From Planctomycetota bacterium (GTDB taxonomy: Bacteria > Planctomycetota > UBA1135 > GCA-002686595): a DNA stretch of 59,746 nt. The notes below the pieces were generated by a model, which saw nothing but the letters and a program-made list of their open reading frames with translations, was not told where the DNA came from and searched no databases. A program made the position numbers and the translations under genes. Of this stretch, positions 35,062 to 42,809 are shown piece by piece. Position 1 is the stretch's first letter. Every line of letters begins with the position of its first letter. The stretch spans positions 1-59,746 of the forward strand of contig VGZE01000005.1 of assembly GCA_016872755.1 (NCBI GenBank). Direction: 5' to 3'.

Positions 35062-36234
35062 TCAGCTCGCAACCAGCGGAATGAGCTCGGCCCCGGCTCC
35101 GGCGCGCGTGCCCGCGCCGGTCGCGGCAGCGAATGCGCGCCGCATGTTCCCGCCCAGGATCGCGCGGACTTCGTCGTGCCCGAAGCCGCGCCCGAGCAGT
35201 CCGTCGACGAGCCGGTCGTAGCAGCCTGCGTGCTCCAGCCCCTGCGGCCCGCGCAGGATCCCGTCGTAGTCGGAGCCGATGCCGACGTGCGCAACGCCCG
35301 CGACGGCTGCCGCGTGGCAGACGTGGTCGAGCAACCGCGCCAGCGGCAGCGGGCTCGCCGTGCGCTGCATCAGTTCGGATTGCCGCGTGAACGTGAGCGT
35401 GTCGTCGCCGCCGCCGAGCGCCTTGTACGCATCGGAAGCCCGCACGCGCGCCTCCTCCTCGCGCGCCGCCGCGTCGAGGAATCCGGGGTGGAACACGATG
35501 CCGACGACGCCGTCGCGTGCGGCGAGCGCGCGCAATTGCGCGTCGTTCAGGTTGCGCGGATGGTCGTGCAGCGCCTTGCAGCCGGAATGCGAGGCCATCA
35601 CCGGGTGCGCGCTGCAGTCGAGCGTGTCGTAGAAGCTGCGCTCGCCGGCGTGCGAGAGGTCGACGAGCATGCCGAGCTCGTTCATCCGCGCGACCACGCC
35701 CCGGCCGAATTCCGAAAGCCCCTCCGGGATCCCGGGCCCCGCGCCGTCCTGGCACGAGCGGATCCACGCGAGGTGGTTGTTCCACACCAGCGTCATCACG
35801 CGCACGCCGCGCTCGAAGAACCAATCGAGCTTGTCGAGACTGTCCTCGATCGAGTGGCCGCCCTCGATGCCGGGAATCGCGGCAACGCGTCCGCCCGCAT
35901 GCGCGCGCTCGACGTCGGCGCCGTTTCCCGCGAGCAACACGCGCGCCGGGTGCCGGCGCGCGAGCACGTGCGCCTGCTCGAGCAGCGCGACGGTGCGCGC
36001 GAAAGCACCGCCGCGCTCGGGCCGGATGTAGCCCGGATCGCACCAGCACACGAGCACGACCGCGCCCAGGCCGGCGCGGCGGCCGCGCTCGAGGTCGAAC
36101 TGGCCCGGGCCGGCCACACCGAGGTCGTGCCCGAGGTCGAGTTGCCGCTGCAGCGCATCCACGTGCGCGTCGAAGAGCGGGTGCTCCGCGACCAGCGTTG
36201 CGACCACGGACTCGATCGGAGGGACGTTGGACAT
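35062..36234 (-). CDS. Membrane-dipeptidase-type peptidase (family M19)
   Basis: A 390-residue zinc dipeptidase of the renal dipeptidase family. The metal ligands can be followed: HxD in LFDAHVDALQ (about residues 22-26), Glu in IPGIEGGHSIEDSLDKLD (about 120-135), His in VMASHSGCKALHDHPRN (about 213-230) and Asp in IGSDYDGILRGPQGLE (about 310-325). ELGMLVDLSHAGE is also typical. Family members cleave dipeptides, often with D-amino acids, for example from peptidoglycan turnover. No signal peptide is visible, suggesting a cytoplasmic enzyme. Its ribosome-binding site lies inside the 3' arm of a 13-bp hairpin (36235-36303) ending at the start codon. Confidence 0.88.
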   Translation of the reverse strand: MSNVPPIESVVATLVAEHPLFDAHVDALQRQLDLGHDLGVAGPGQFDLERGRRAGLGAVVLVCWCDPGYIRPERGGAFARTVALLEQAHVLARRHPARVLLAGNGADVERAHAGGRVAAIPGIEGGHSIEDSLDKLDWFFERGVRVMTLVWNNHLAWIRSCQDGAGPGIPEGLSEFGRGVVARMNELGMLVDLSHAGERSFYDTLDCSAHPVMASHSGCKALHDHPRNLNDAQLRALAARDGVVGIVFHPGFLDAAAREEEARVRASDAYKALGGGDDTLTFTRQSELMQRTASPLPLARLLDHVCHAAAVAGVAHVGIGSDYDGILRGPQGLEHAGCYDRLVDGLLGRGFGHDEVRAILGGNMRRAFAAATGAGTRAGAGAELIPLVAS

Positions 36235-36303
36235 GCAGCCTTCCGGCGCGCGCCATCATCGCGCCGCCGACGGGCGATGCAACGGGCGCGGCCGGAAGGC
36301 TGC
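36235..36303 (-). promoter_or_regulatory. Hairpin covering the dipeptidase ribosome-binding site
   Basis: GCAGCCTTCCGGC (36235-36247) and GCCGGAAGGCTGC (36291-36303) are perfect inverted repeats of 13 bp. Pairing continues for about six more base pairs past a single-base bulge. In the minus-strand mRNA the 3' arm contains GGAAGG, the only Shine-Dalgarno-like sequence, four bases before the dipeptidase AUG, and the arm ends at the base next to AUG. The 5' arm starts five bases after the stop codon of the upstream secreted-protein gene. It could therefore act as a terminator for that gene, a translational mask for the dipeptidase, or both. No U-tract follows. Confidence 0.65.
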
Positions 36304-36308
36304 GGCGT

Positions 36309-37397
36309 CTACTGAGCGAGCGCCTTCAGGCCGTTGCTGGCCGAGTAGCCGAAGCTCGCCGCCGAGTCCTGGATCCAGTACTGGAAGTACAGCGGCTGAC
36401 CGACGGGAATGCCCGCCGGCCACGTGGAGGACAGGCTCGCGCCGCCCGTGCTCGAAGTCACCTGGCCGAAGATCAACGTCGGTTCGGGCACCAGCACGCC
36501 ACCGAGCAGAGGCAGGTTCAACGCGTTGGCTCCGACGCCGAGCAGCGCAGTCGAGAGGGGCTTGGCGTTGGACAGCGTCACGCGATTCGTGGAACCGGCG
36601 ACCAGCGGCCCGGAGCCGACGAGGTGCGGCGCGCCGCTCGTGCCGGGCTTGGCGAAGCCGACGTCGATCCAGATCGGCGGCTGCGCGGGCAGCACCGCGC
36701 TCCAGCTCGTGCCGACGCGGATCTCGTCGGTGGTGAACCCGGTGCCATTGTCGATCTGCAGTGAGGTCGGCAGTGCCGCCATCCCGATCGAGTAGGCTGC
36801 GTCGGGGAAGGCCGGCTCCGCGCTACCGACCTGCGGGTCGAGGTACAGGCGATAGGTGCCGCTGGAGCTGCCGGCGGGCTTCGTGATCTTCACGACCACC
36901 AGCGTGGTGGCGCCAGGAACGAGCGGGTGGTTCGTGATGTCGCCGAGCCCCTCGCTCATCATCAGGCCGAATGCGTACATGCCCGGCGGCGAGCCGACGT
37001 ACATCTTCTTCGGGTACTGACCGAAGGAGAGGCCGCCCCAGATGCCGAATGCGCTGTCGTCGCGCATCAGGAAGGAGACGTAGAGGGTGTCGCCGCCGGG
37101 GGGCACGGCGAACGAGCGTTGGTACACCGACATCGGATAGACGCCACTGCCCGTGGGAGTGACCGCCGCACCGGGCTGGGAGGCGAGCCCCGGATAGGCC
37201 AAGCCGGGTCCCGCGATGGCGGTCGGATCCGTGCTGGTGTCCAGCCAGGCGCCGGTCCAGCCGGTCCCGCCGGTGGAACCGGACAGATCAGGCACGGGGC
37301 CGTTCTGGAAGCCGTCGTAGGCGATCTGCTGTGCGACCATGACGCTCGCGGGCGCCATCAGGGCCAGGGTGAGCAACGCTGTCGATGGATTGGGCAT
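36309..37397 (-). CDS. Secreted hypothetical protein with Sec signal peptide
   Basis: A 362-residue exported protein. The signal peptide PNPSTALLTLALMAPASVMV ends at about AQQ. The first half looks like a concanavalin/LamG-type jelly-roll (SFLMRDDSAFGIWGGLSFGQ, later YRLYLDPQVGSAEP). The last ~75 residues form a separate module with ALNLPLLGGVLVPEP, IPVGQPLYFQYWIQD and a terminal ASNGLKALAQ, a C-terminal pattern I associate with secreted planctomycete proteins and possibly a sorting or surface domain. Function unknown. ATG 37397 gives a good signal peptide; the longer frame upstream has none. It is transcribed away from the response regulator and towards the dipeptidase. Confidence 0.72.
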   Translation of the reverse strand: MPNPSTALLTLALMAPASVMVAQQIAYDGFQNGPVPDLSGSTGGTGWTGAWLDTSTDPTAIAGPGLAYPGLASQPGAAVTPTGSGVYPMSVYQRSFAVPPGGDTLYVSFLMRDDSAFGIWGGLSFGQYPKKMYVGSPPGMYAFGLMMSEGLGDITNHPLVPGATTLVVVKITKPAGSSSGTYRLYLDPQVGSAEPAFPDAAYSIGMAALPTSLQIDNGTGFTTDEIRVGTSWSAVLPAQPPIWIDVGFAKPGTSGAPHLVGSGPLVAGSTNRVTLSNAKPLSTALLGVGANALNLPLLGGVLVPEPTLIFGQVTSSTGGASLSSTWPAGIPVGQPLYFQYWIQDSAASFGYSASNGLKALAQ

Positions 37398-37565
37398 GGG
37401 AGGCTCTCGTGAGGACTGAAGGTTCGCGAGTAGGTGGCGCTCGCATCCATTCGAGACCTGCCGCTCTCTTTTTGATTCAGAGTTCCGCCTCGGCACCGCG
37501 CCGCGCCCTCCTGACGCTGCCAAAGCGACAGCAGCCACGTCGCCTGCCTGCCCCTCCTGCCACAT

Positions 37566-37611
37566 CGGCAGCGGCGATGGAGATAGCCGCTGCCGAGGCT
37601 AATGGCTATCT
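37566..37611 (+). promoter_or_regulatory. Two overlapping, mutually exclusive hairpins upstream of the response regulator
   Basis: The divergent gap 37398-37715 holds a perfect 10-bp hairpin, CGGCAGCGGC (37566-37575) with GCCGCTGCCG (37586-37595). An alternative 8-bp hairpin pairs AGATAGCC (37581-37588) with GGCTATCT (37604-37611). The two share bases 37586-37588, so both cannot form completely. CTCCTTTTG follows at 37615. The arrangement resembles an attenuator, but there is no leader peptide or ligand motif I recognise. The rest of the gap must carry promoters for two divergent genes; I could not pick them out confidently. Confidence 0.4.
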
Positions 37612-37715
37612 GGACTCCTTTTGAAGGCTGTTTGGAACCAAGAAGGGCATCCGCTGCGTCAGCTTCGCCAGCGGCACGCCCTTTGCCTTCTCACGGCGCC
37701 TCCGAGGCCCCCTCT

Positions 37716-38114
37716 ATGCTCGTGCCGCGGCAGATCCTGCTCGCTGACGACGACGACAACGTCCGCTGTGGCGTTGCCGAGTTGCTCAGCGATCTCGGGA
37801 TCGAAAGCCTGCACGCCGAGACCGGCAGGGAAGCCCTGGAGATCGTTCGTTCCAAACCGGTTCATGCCTGCCTGCTCGACCTCCAGATGCCGGAGTGCGG
37901 GGGGCTGGAGGCCTTGCCGCTGATCCGCCAAGCGCGCGCTGATCTGCCGTGCCTCGTCTACTCCGGGAGCTTGAACGAGCTCCTCGAGCGCGAGGCGCTG
38001 CGCATCGGTGCGTTCGCCGTGTTGCGCAAGCCCGTGCAACCGCACGTGCTGCGACAGCAGATCTGCCGCGCGCTCGGCCTTCCGCCACCTCCCCCTCCCG
38101 TGGTGCACGCCTGA
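37716..38114 (+). CDS. Receiver-only response regulator
   Basis: A 132-residue stand-alone REC domain of a two-component system. The acidic pocket is ILLADDDD (Asp 11-14), the phosphoacceptor is Asp 55 in [11 protein letters not shown], the switch Ser lies in LVYSGS (about 80) and the conserved Lys in VLRKPV (about 104). There is no output domain; the tail is Pro-rich (PPPPPPVV). It probably passes phosphate or acts by protein contact. ATG 37716 starts shortly after GAGG and directly before the REC fold; the frame is open further upstream without family features. It lies 107 bp ahead of groES in the same direction, with no histidine kinase nearby. Confidence 0.85.
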   Translation: MLVPRQILLADDDDNVRCGVAELLSDLGIESLHAETGREALEIVRSKPVHACLLDLQMPECGGLEALPLIRQARADLPCLVYSGSLNELLEREALRIGAFAVLRKPVQPHVLRQQICRALGLPPPPPPVVHA

Positions 38115-38221
38115 CGGCGTCACCGCGAGCTCGACGCCCCGCGCAGCAGGCCGGCAACCGCGCTTCCGTCCACCGATCCCCAACCCCTTTTCCTCGAAGC
38201 AACCCACAAGCGAGTCCTTCC

Positions 38222-38542
38222 ATGGCCACGACAACGAAGCAGAAGAGCAAGGTGAATGTCCGTCCCCTCAACGATCGCGTGCTCGTTCAGCGCGTCGAAG
38301 CCGAGTCCAAGACGGCCGGCGGCATCCTGCTGCCCGAGACGGCCAAGGAAAAGCCGAAGGAAGGCAAGATCATCGCCGTCGGCAACGGCCGCGTGAAGGA
38401 GAACGGCGAGCGTGAGCCGCTGGCGGTTCGCGCGGGCGACCGCGTGCTCTTCAGCTCCTACGCCGGCACCGAAGTCAAGATCGGCGGCGAGGAGTACTTG
38501 ATCATGCGCGAGGAAGACATCCTCGGGATCCTCGAAGACTAG
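38222..38542 (+). CDS. groES: Co-chaperonin GroES
   Basis: A 106-residue co-chaperonin that caps GroEL rings. The N-terminal core [18 protein letters not shown] and the mobile loop region [20 protein letters not shown] (about residues 31-50) are canonical. [20 protein letters not shown] and [11 protein letters not shown] close the domain. A short Lys/Thr-rich N-terminal extension precedes the fold. groEL follows after 71 bp in the same direction. No CIRCE element (TTAGCACTC-N9-GAGTGCTAA) is present in 38115-38221, so HrcA-type control is not supported here. Confidence 0.97.
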   Translation: MATTTKQKSKVNVRPLNDRVLVQRVEAESKTAGGILLPETAKEKPKEGKIIAVGNGRVKENGEREPLAVRAGDRVLFSSYAGTEVKIGGEEYLIMREEDILGILED

Positions 38543-38613
38543 GTCGAGCGCGCACCGATCCACTTCCCCGCACCCAACATCACCTTCCTCCTTTCGAGGA
38601 GATCCAAGCGAAC

Positions 38614-40236
38614 ATGGCCAAGCAAATCAGCTACGACGCGGAAGCGCGCGAGCACATCCGCAACGGCGTGCGCAAGCTCGCCCGCGCAGTCAAGGTCACG
38701 CTGGGGCCCCGCGGCCGCAACGTGATCATCGAGAAGTCCTTCGGCAGCCCGACCGTGACCAAGGACGGCGTCACCGTCTCCAAGGAGATCGAGCTCGAGG
38801 ACCCGTACGAGAACATGGGCGCGCAGCTGGTCAAGGAAGTCGCCTCCCGCACCAACGACGGCGCGGGCGACGGCACGACCACGGCGACCGTGCTCGCCGA
38901 AGCGATCTTCGAGGAAGGCCTGAAGAACGTGACGGCCGGCGCCAACCCGGTCGCGCTCAAGCGCGGCATGGACAAGGCCGTCGACGCCTGCGTCGCGCAG
39001 ATCAAGAAGACCGCGAAGAACGTCAAGGGCCGCAGCGACATCTCCCAGGTCGGCGCGATCGCCGCGAACAACGACAAGGAGATCGGCGACATCCTGGCGG
39101 AAGCCATGGAGAAGGTCGGCCAGGACGGCGTCATCACGGTCGAGGAAGGCAAGAGCCTGAAGACCGAAGTGAACTGGGTCGAGGGCATGCAGTTCGACAA
39201 GGGCTACCTGTCGCCGCACTTCATCACCAATCCGAAGACGATGGAGGCGGTCTTCGAGGACGCCTACGTGCTGGTGCACGAGAAGAAGATCGCGACCGTC
39301 AAGGAGATGATCCCGATCCTCGAGGAGGTCGCGCGCAGCGGCCGCCCGCTCGTGATCATCGCCGAGGAAGTCGAAGGCGAGGCGCTCGCGACCTTGGTCG
39401 TGAATCGTCTGCGCGGTGCGTTCCCGTGCGTCGCCGTGAAGGCCCCGGGCTTCGGTGACCGCCGCAAGTCGATGCTCGAGGACATCGCGGTGCTGACGGC
39501 CGCCACGCCGATCTTCGAGTCGACCGGCAGCTCGCTCGAGACGATGAGCATGCGCGACCTCGGTCGCGCCAAGAAGGTCGTGATCACCAAGGACACGACG
39601 ACGATCATCGAGGGCGCGGGCTCGAAGGAAGCGATCAAGGGTCGCATCGAGCAGATCAAGGCCGAGATCGCCGACACGAAGTCCGACTACGATCGCGAGA
39701 AGCTCCAGGAGCGACTGGCGAAGCTGTCGGGCGGCGTCGCGCAGATCAATGTCGGTGCCGCGACCGAGTCCGAGATGAAGGAGAAGAAGGCGCGCGTCGA
39801 GGACGCGTTGCACGCGACGCGTGCGGCGGTCGAAGAGGGCATCGTGCCCGGCGGCGGCGTGGCGCTCCTCTCGTGCCAGGACACGGTCGACAAGCTGAAG
39901 CTCGAAGGCGATGAGCGCATCGGGGCCCAAATCGTGCGTCGCGCGCTCGAAGCCCCCATGAAGCAGATCGCGGTCAATGCGGGCCAGGACGGTCCCGTCG
40001 TCGTGCAGAACGTGCGCGCGAAGAGCGGCAACGTGTACGGCTACAACGCGGCGACCGACACCTACGAGGACCTGGTCGCGGCCGGCGTGATCGACCCGGC
40101 CAAGGTCGTGCGCATGGCACTGCAGAACGCGGCCTCGGTCGCGAGCCTGCTGCTGACCACGGACGCGCTGGTCTCCGACCTGCCCGAACCCGAGGGCGAG
40201 AAGGCAGCCGGGGCCGGACACGGCCACCACCACTGA
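38614..40236 (+). CDS. groEL: Chaperonin GroEL with His-rich C-terminus
   Basis: A 540-residue chaperonin that folds proteins inside a double-ring cage with GroES. The ATP-binding region has [20 protein letters not shown] and [12 protein letters not shown], then [18 protein letters not shown] with the catalytic Asp. [17 protein letters not shown] appears as [16 protein letters not shown], and [14 protein letters not shown] and the C-terminal region are also normal. The last residues are AGAGHGHHH instead of the common GGM repeats. A GAGGAG sequence lies 12 bases upstream of ATG 38614. An extensive nested inverted repeat starts about 15 bp after the stop. Confidence 0.97.
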   Translation: MAKQISYDAEAREHIRNGVRKLARAVKVTLGPRGRNVIIEKSFGSPTVTKDGVTVSKEIELEDPYENMGAQLVKEVASRTNDGAGDGTTTATVLAEAIFEEGLKNVTAGANPVALKRGMDKAVDACVAQIKKTAKNVKGRSDISQVGAIAANNDKEIGDILAEAMEKVGQDGVITVEEGKSLKTEVNWVEGMQFDKGYLSPHFITNPKTMEAVFEDAYVLVHEKKIATVKEMIPILEEVARSGRPLVIIAEEVEGEALATLVVNRLRGAFPCVAVKAPGFGDRRKSMLEDIAVLTAATPIFESTGSSLETMSMRDLGRAKKVVITKDTTTIIEGAGSKEAIKGRIEQIKAEIADTKSDYDREKLQERLAKLSGGVAQINVGAATESEMKEKKARVEDALHATRAAVEEGIVPGGGVALLSCQDTVDKLKLEGDERIGAQIVRRALEAPMKQIAVNAGQDGPVVVQNVRAKSGNVYGYNAATDTYEDLVAAGVIDPAKVVRMALQNAASVASLLLTTDALVSDLPEPEGEKAAGAGHGHHH

Positions 40237-40250
40237 GGTACTGCGGTACC

Positions 40251-40385
40251 GAGGTACCGAGCCCGCCTCAAATCCGAGGTACCGAGCCCGCCTCGAATCC
40301 GACGGCTTCGCGCAGCGAAGCCAGCGGATTCGAGGCGGGCTCATTTCATGCCAACTCGCCGGATTTGAGGCGGGCTCAGTACCTC
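40251..40385. repeat. Nested direct and inverted repeats after groEL (cruciform-like, likely bidirectional terminator)
   Basis: Two tandem 25-bp copies (40251-40275 and 40276-40300), differing at one base, are each matched by an inverted copy to the right. The inner right arm is at 40325-40342 and pairs perfectly over 18 bp with 40284-40301. The outer right arm is at 40361-40385 and pairs over 25 bp with one mismatch with 40251-40275. In the centre GGCTTCGC (40304-40311) and GCGAAGCC (40315-40322) form an 8-bp hairpin with a 3-nt loop. The element fills the gap between groEL (+) and the SGNH hydrolase (-) and reaches to 2 bp from the latter's stop codon. Confidence 0.92.
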
Positions 40386-40386
40386 G

Positions 40387-41478
40387 CTAGCGCGCGAGAA
40401 TCTCCGGATGCAGCGACAGCCAGTCGCGGATGCCCTGCGCGATGATGTGCTGGCCGACGTGGTTGGGATGCTGGTCGGTCACGTCGACCCACAGCTCGCG
40501 CTCGTCGCGCCCTTCGAAATTCGCGTAGAGGTCGACCGACGCGATTCCGCGCTCCTCGAGGAACTCGCCCACGCGTCGATGCAGACCCCGGTACGGATAG
40601 CGCTCGCCGAGCATCGAGAGCATCGGGAACACCGCAACCAGCAGCGGCACGCCGCGCTGCTCGCAGGCCTTCTGGATCACGACCAGCCCGCGCTGCGTCG
40701 CCTCCCATGGCTCGGGAAAGGCCTCGAGCACGACCTCATAGTCGCCGCTGGCCTGCGCGTTCAAAGACTGCTGTCGCGAGCGCCGCAGCAGGAACTCGCC
40801 CAGCTTCGAAACACCCAACAACGGCGGTCCCTGCTCGAGCACGGGATAAGCCAGCATCGGAATGCGCCCCCCCATGTCGTTGAGGCAGAAACCGACGATC
40901 ACGAGTCGCGGCTGCAGCGCGAGCCCGTCGCCGGCGACCCAACTCGCGTAAGTGGACGGAGCATGGCCCGCGGCGAAGCCCGCGTTCACGACCTGGACCG
41001 GCCCGAGGCGCCCGTGTTCGAGCATGCGCTCGAGCTGCTGCGGCCAGGTGTCTTCGCTCTGCACGCCGCTGCCGAAGGTGAACGAATCGCCGATTGCGAG
41101 CACGCGCAGCTCGTCCTCGGCCGGCAGCAGGTCGAACTCATCGTCACGGAAACCGAGTCGGTTCGTGCGGATCGTGATGCAGCCGCGCTCGTCGAAGTAC
41201 GGCCAGCGCGGCGAGTCGTAGCACGCGCGGGCGTACAGGTGCGGCGCCATCTGCGAGCCCGCCCCACTGGATACCGACGCGCCCGAGGTACGCAGGAAGT
41301 GCGCGATCTCGGACAGCGGGACCTCGCGCCCATCCGAGGTCTCGATGTGCGGTGGCGCATGCCGGCGCGGCCCGCACGCGCGAAACAGGAACTCGGCCGC
41401 CGCGCAGCCGACGAATGTCGACAGCGCAACCAGGATCGGAATCTTCCAGCGAGCGCCGGCGCCGTGCGGCGGACTCAT
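40387..41478 (-). CDS. SGNH/GDSL-family hydrolase, membrane-anchored
   Basis: A 363-residue protein with an N-terminal hydrophobic anchor (WKIPILVALSTFVGCAAAEF, residues ~11-30). The SGNH blocks are visible: catalytic Ser in LAIGDSFTFGSGV (about 130), Gly/Asn in VQVVNAGFAAGHAPS (about 162), and the Asp-His pair in DVTDQHPNHVGQHIIAQG (about 335-350). Relatives are esterases or O-acetyl hydrolases acting on extracellular polysaccharides or lipids. ATG 41478 overlaps the stop of the M16 peptidase gene upstream (ATGA). An alginate-acetylation or glycan-editing role would be typical but is not shown by the sequence. Confidence 0.82.
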   Translation of the reverse strand: MSPPHGAGARWKIPILVALSTFVGCAAAEFLFRACGPRRHAPPHIETSDGREVPLSEIAHFLRTSGASVSSGAGSQMAPHLYARACYDSPRWPYFDERGCITIRTNRLGFRDDEFDLLPAEDELRVLAIGDSFTFGSGVQSEDTWPQQLERMLEHGRLGPVQVVNAGFAAGHAPSTYASWVAGDGLALQPRLVIVGFCLNDMGGRIPMLAYPVLEQGPPLLGVSKLGEFLLRRSRQQSLNAQASGDYEVVLEAFPEPWEATQRGLVVIQKACEQRGVPLLVAVFPMLSMLGERYPYRGLHRRVGEFLEERGIASVDLYANFEGRDERELWVDVTDQHPNHVGQHIIAQGIRDWLSLHPEILAR

Positions 41479-42809
41479 CGGCGACGTCTCCCGCTGCGCG
41501 TCGCGGCGCCCGCGCGGCGCAGCGCGCGCTCGAGTGAGTTGCGCTCGACCGGACCGGCGGCGGCGAGGCTGGCCTGCTCCGGGTGCAAGTGCGTGCGCGC
41601 CGCGGCGAGCACGTCGGCCGCCGTGGTCGAGCGGAAGCTCTCGACCAGGCGCTGCAGGTGATCGGGCGGCAGACCGAACAACTCCGCTGACAACAGGTAT
41701 TGCGCGCGCTCGCTCGAACGCTCGAAGGACAACGCATAGGAACCGACGAGGTAGTCCTGCGCGAGTTGCAACTCCGCGCGTGACACCGGCTCTTCGCGTA
41801 TCCGGCGCACCTCCTCCAGGAACCCCCGCAGCGCCGCCTCGACGTTCTCCGGAGCCGTCCCGATGTACGCGGTGAATGCCCCCGGATAGCGGCTCGCTGT
41901 CGCGTGGATCGACGCGTGCACCGCGTAGGCCAGCCCCTGCTCGTCGCGCAGGCGCCGGCCGATTCGGTTGGTGAAACCGTGCCCGGTGCCGAGCACGTGG
42001 TCCAGCACGACCAGCCGAGCGTAGTCCGGATGCGCGTAGCGCACGCCGAGGTGCCCGAAATACAGGTGCGCCTGCTCGCGCTGCATCGGATGCACGGCGA
42101 GGCGACGCTCGATCGGCGGGTAGGGACCGTCGCGCAATTCTTCGGGCCTGCCCGCATCGAGCGTGCGGAAGGCGCGCCGCGCCGCCCGTGCGACCGCGCG
42201 GGCATCGACGTCACCGCACACGACCAACGTCGCGCGCCGACCGCACCAGGCACGTGCGTGGTGACCGCGCAGGTCCTCGACCTCGATGCGTGCCAGCGAT
42301 TCTGGCGTGCCCGTCTGTGGGCGCCCGAGAAAGTGAGTTCCGTACACCAGCTCGCGGAAGCTCTTCGACGCGCGCGCGGCGGGATCCTCGGCCTCGACGC
42401 GCAGGCGCTCGATCACGCGCGCACGTTGCCGCTCGACCTTCTCCGCCGGAAAGACGGGCGTGCAGGCGAGTTCGCCCATCATCTCGAGGAGCAGCTTCCA
42501 GTCACCGCCGTTGATCGCGCCGTTCAGGCCGAACGCATCTCCCGAAACGACGCCGCCGGCGGGCTCGAGCAGCGCGGCGATCTGCTCGTCGTCGTGGCGC
42601 TGCGTACCCTGATCGAGCGTCGCTCCGGCCAGGAAGGCCAGGCCCTCCTTGCCCTCCGGCTCCTCTCCTACGCCGCCGCGGATGTGCAGCAGCATCGCGA
42701 CGACCGGCGCGCCTGGACGCGACGAGATGCACAAACGCATCCCGTTGTCGAGCAGCTCGCGCTCGACCGGCAGATGCGGGATCGGCAGATCGGCCAGTGC
42801 TTGCTTCAC
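41475..42809 (-). CDS. M16-family peptidase-like subunit lacking the zinc motif
   Basis: A 444-residue protein of the insulinase/MPP (M16) fold. The position of the HxxEH zinc motif reads KEGLAFLAGATLDQGT, so the catalytic residues are missing and this is the non-catalytic partner. The rest is typical: LLHIRGGVGEEPEGK at the N-terminus, VVCGDVD between the repeats, VQREQAHLYFGHLG-like MQREQAHLYFGHLGVRY, and GRRLRDEQGLAYAVHAS near residues 310-330. The start is GTG 42809, overlapping the stop of the zinc-containing partner (GTGA). Its own stop overlaps the SGNH gene start. In other bacteria such pairs act as heterodimeric peptidases for small peptides. Confidence 0.85.
   Translation of the reverse strand: MKQALADLPIPHLPVERELLDNGMRLCISSRPGAPVVAMLLHIRGGVGEEPEGKEGLAFLAGATLDQGTQRHDDEQIAALLEPAGGVVSGDAFGLNGAINGGDWKLLLEMMGELACTPVFPAEKVERQRARVIERLRVEAEDPAARASKSFRELVYGTHFLGRPQTGTPESLARIEVEDLRGHHARAWCGRRATLVVCGDVDARAVARAARRAFRTLDAGRPEELRDGPYPPIERRLAVHPMQREQAHLYFGHLGVRYAHPDYARLVVLDHVLGTGHGFTNRIGRRLRDEQGLAYAVHASIHATASRYPGAFTAYIGTAPENVEAALRGFLEEVRRIREEPVSRAELQLAQDYLVGSYALSFERSSERAQYLLSAELFGLPPDHLQRLVESFRSTTAADVLAAARTHLHPEQASLAAAGPVERNSLERALRRAGAATRSGRRRR

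Noticed and set aside
36309-37397. PEP-CTERM or LPXTG sorting signal on the secreted protein
   Set aside because: The C-terminus has no PEP motif, membrane helix plus basic tail, or LPXTG; it ends in a soluble beta-type module.
38115-38221. CIRCE operator upstream of groES
   Set aside because: The sequence was read for TTAGCACTC-N9-GAGTGCTAA and partial matches; none was found.
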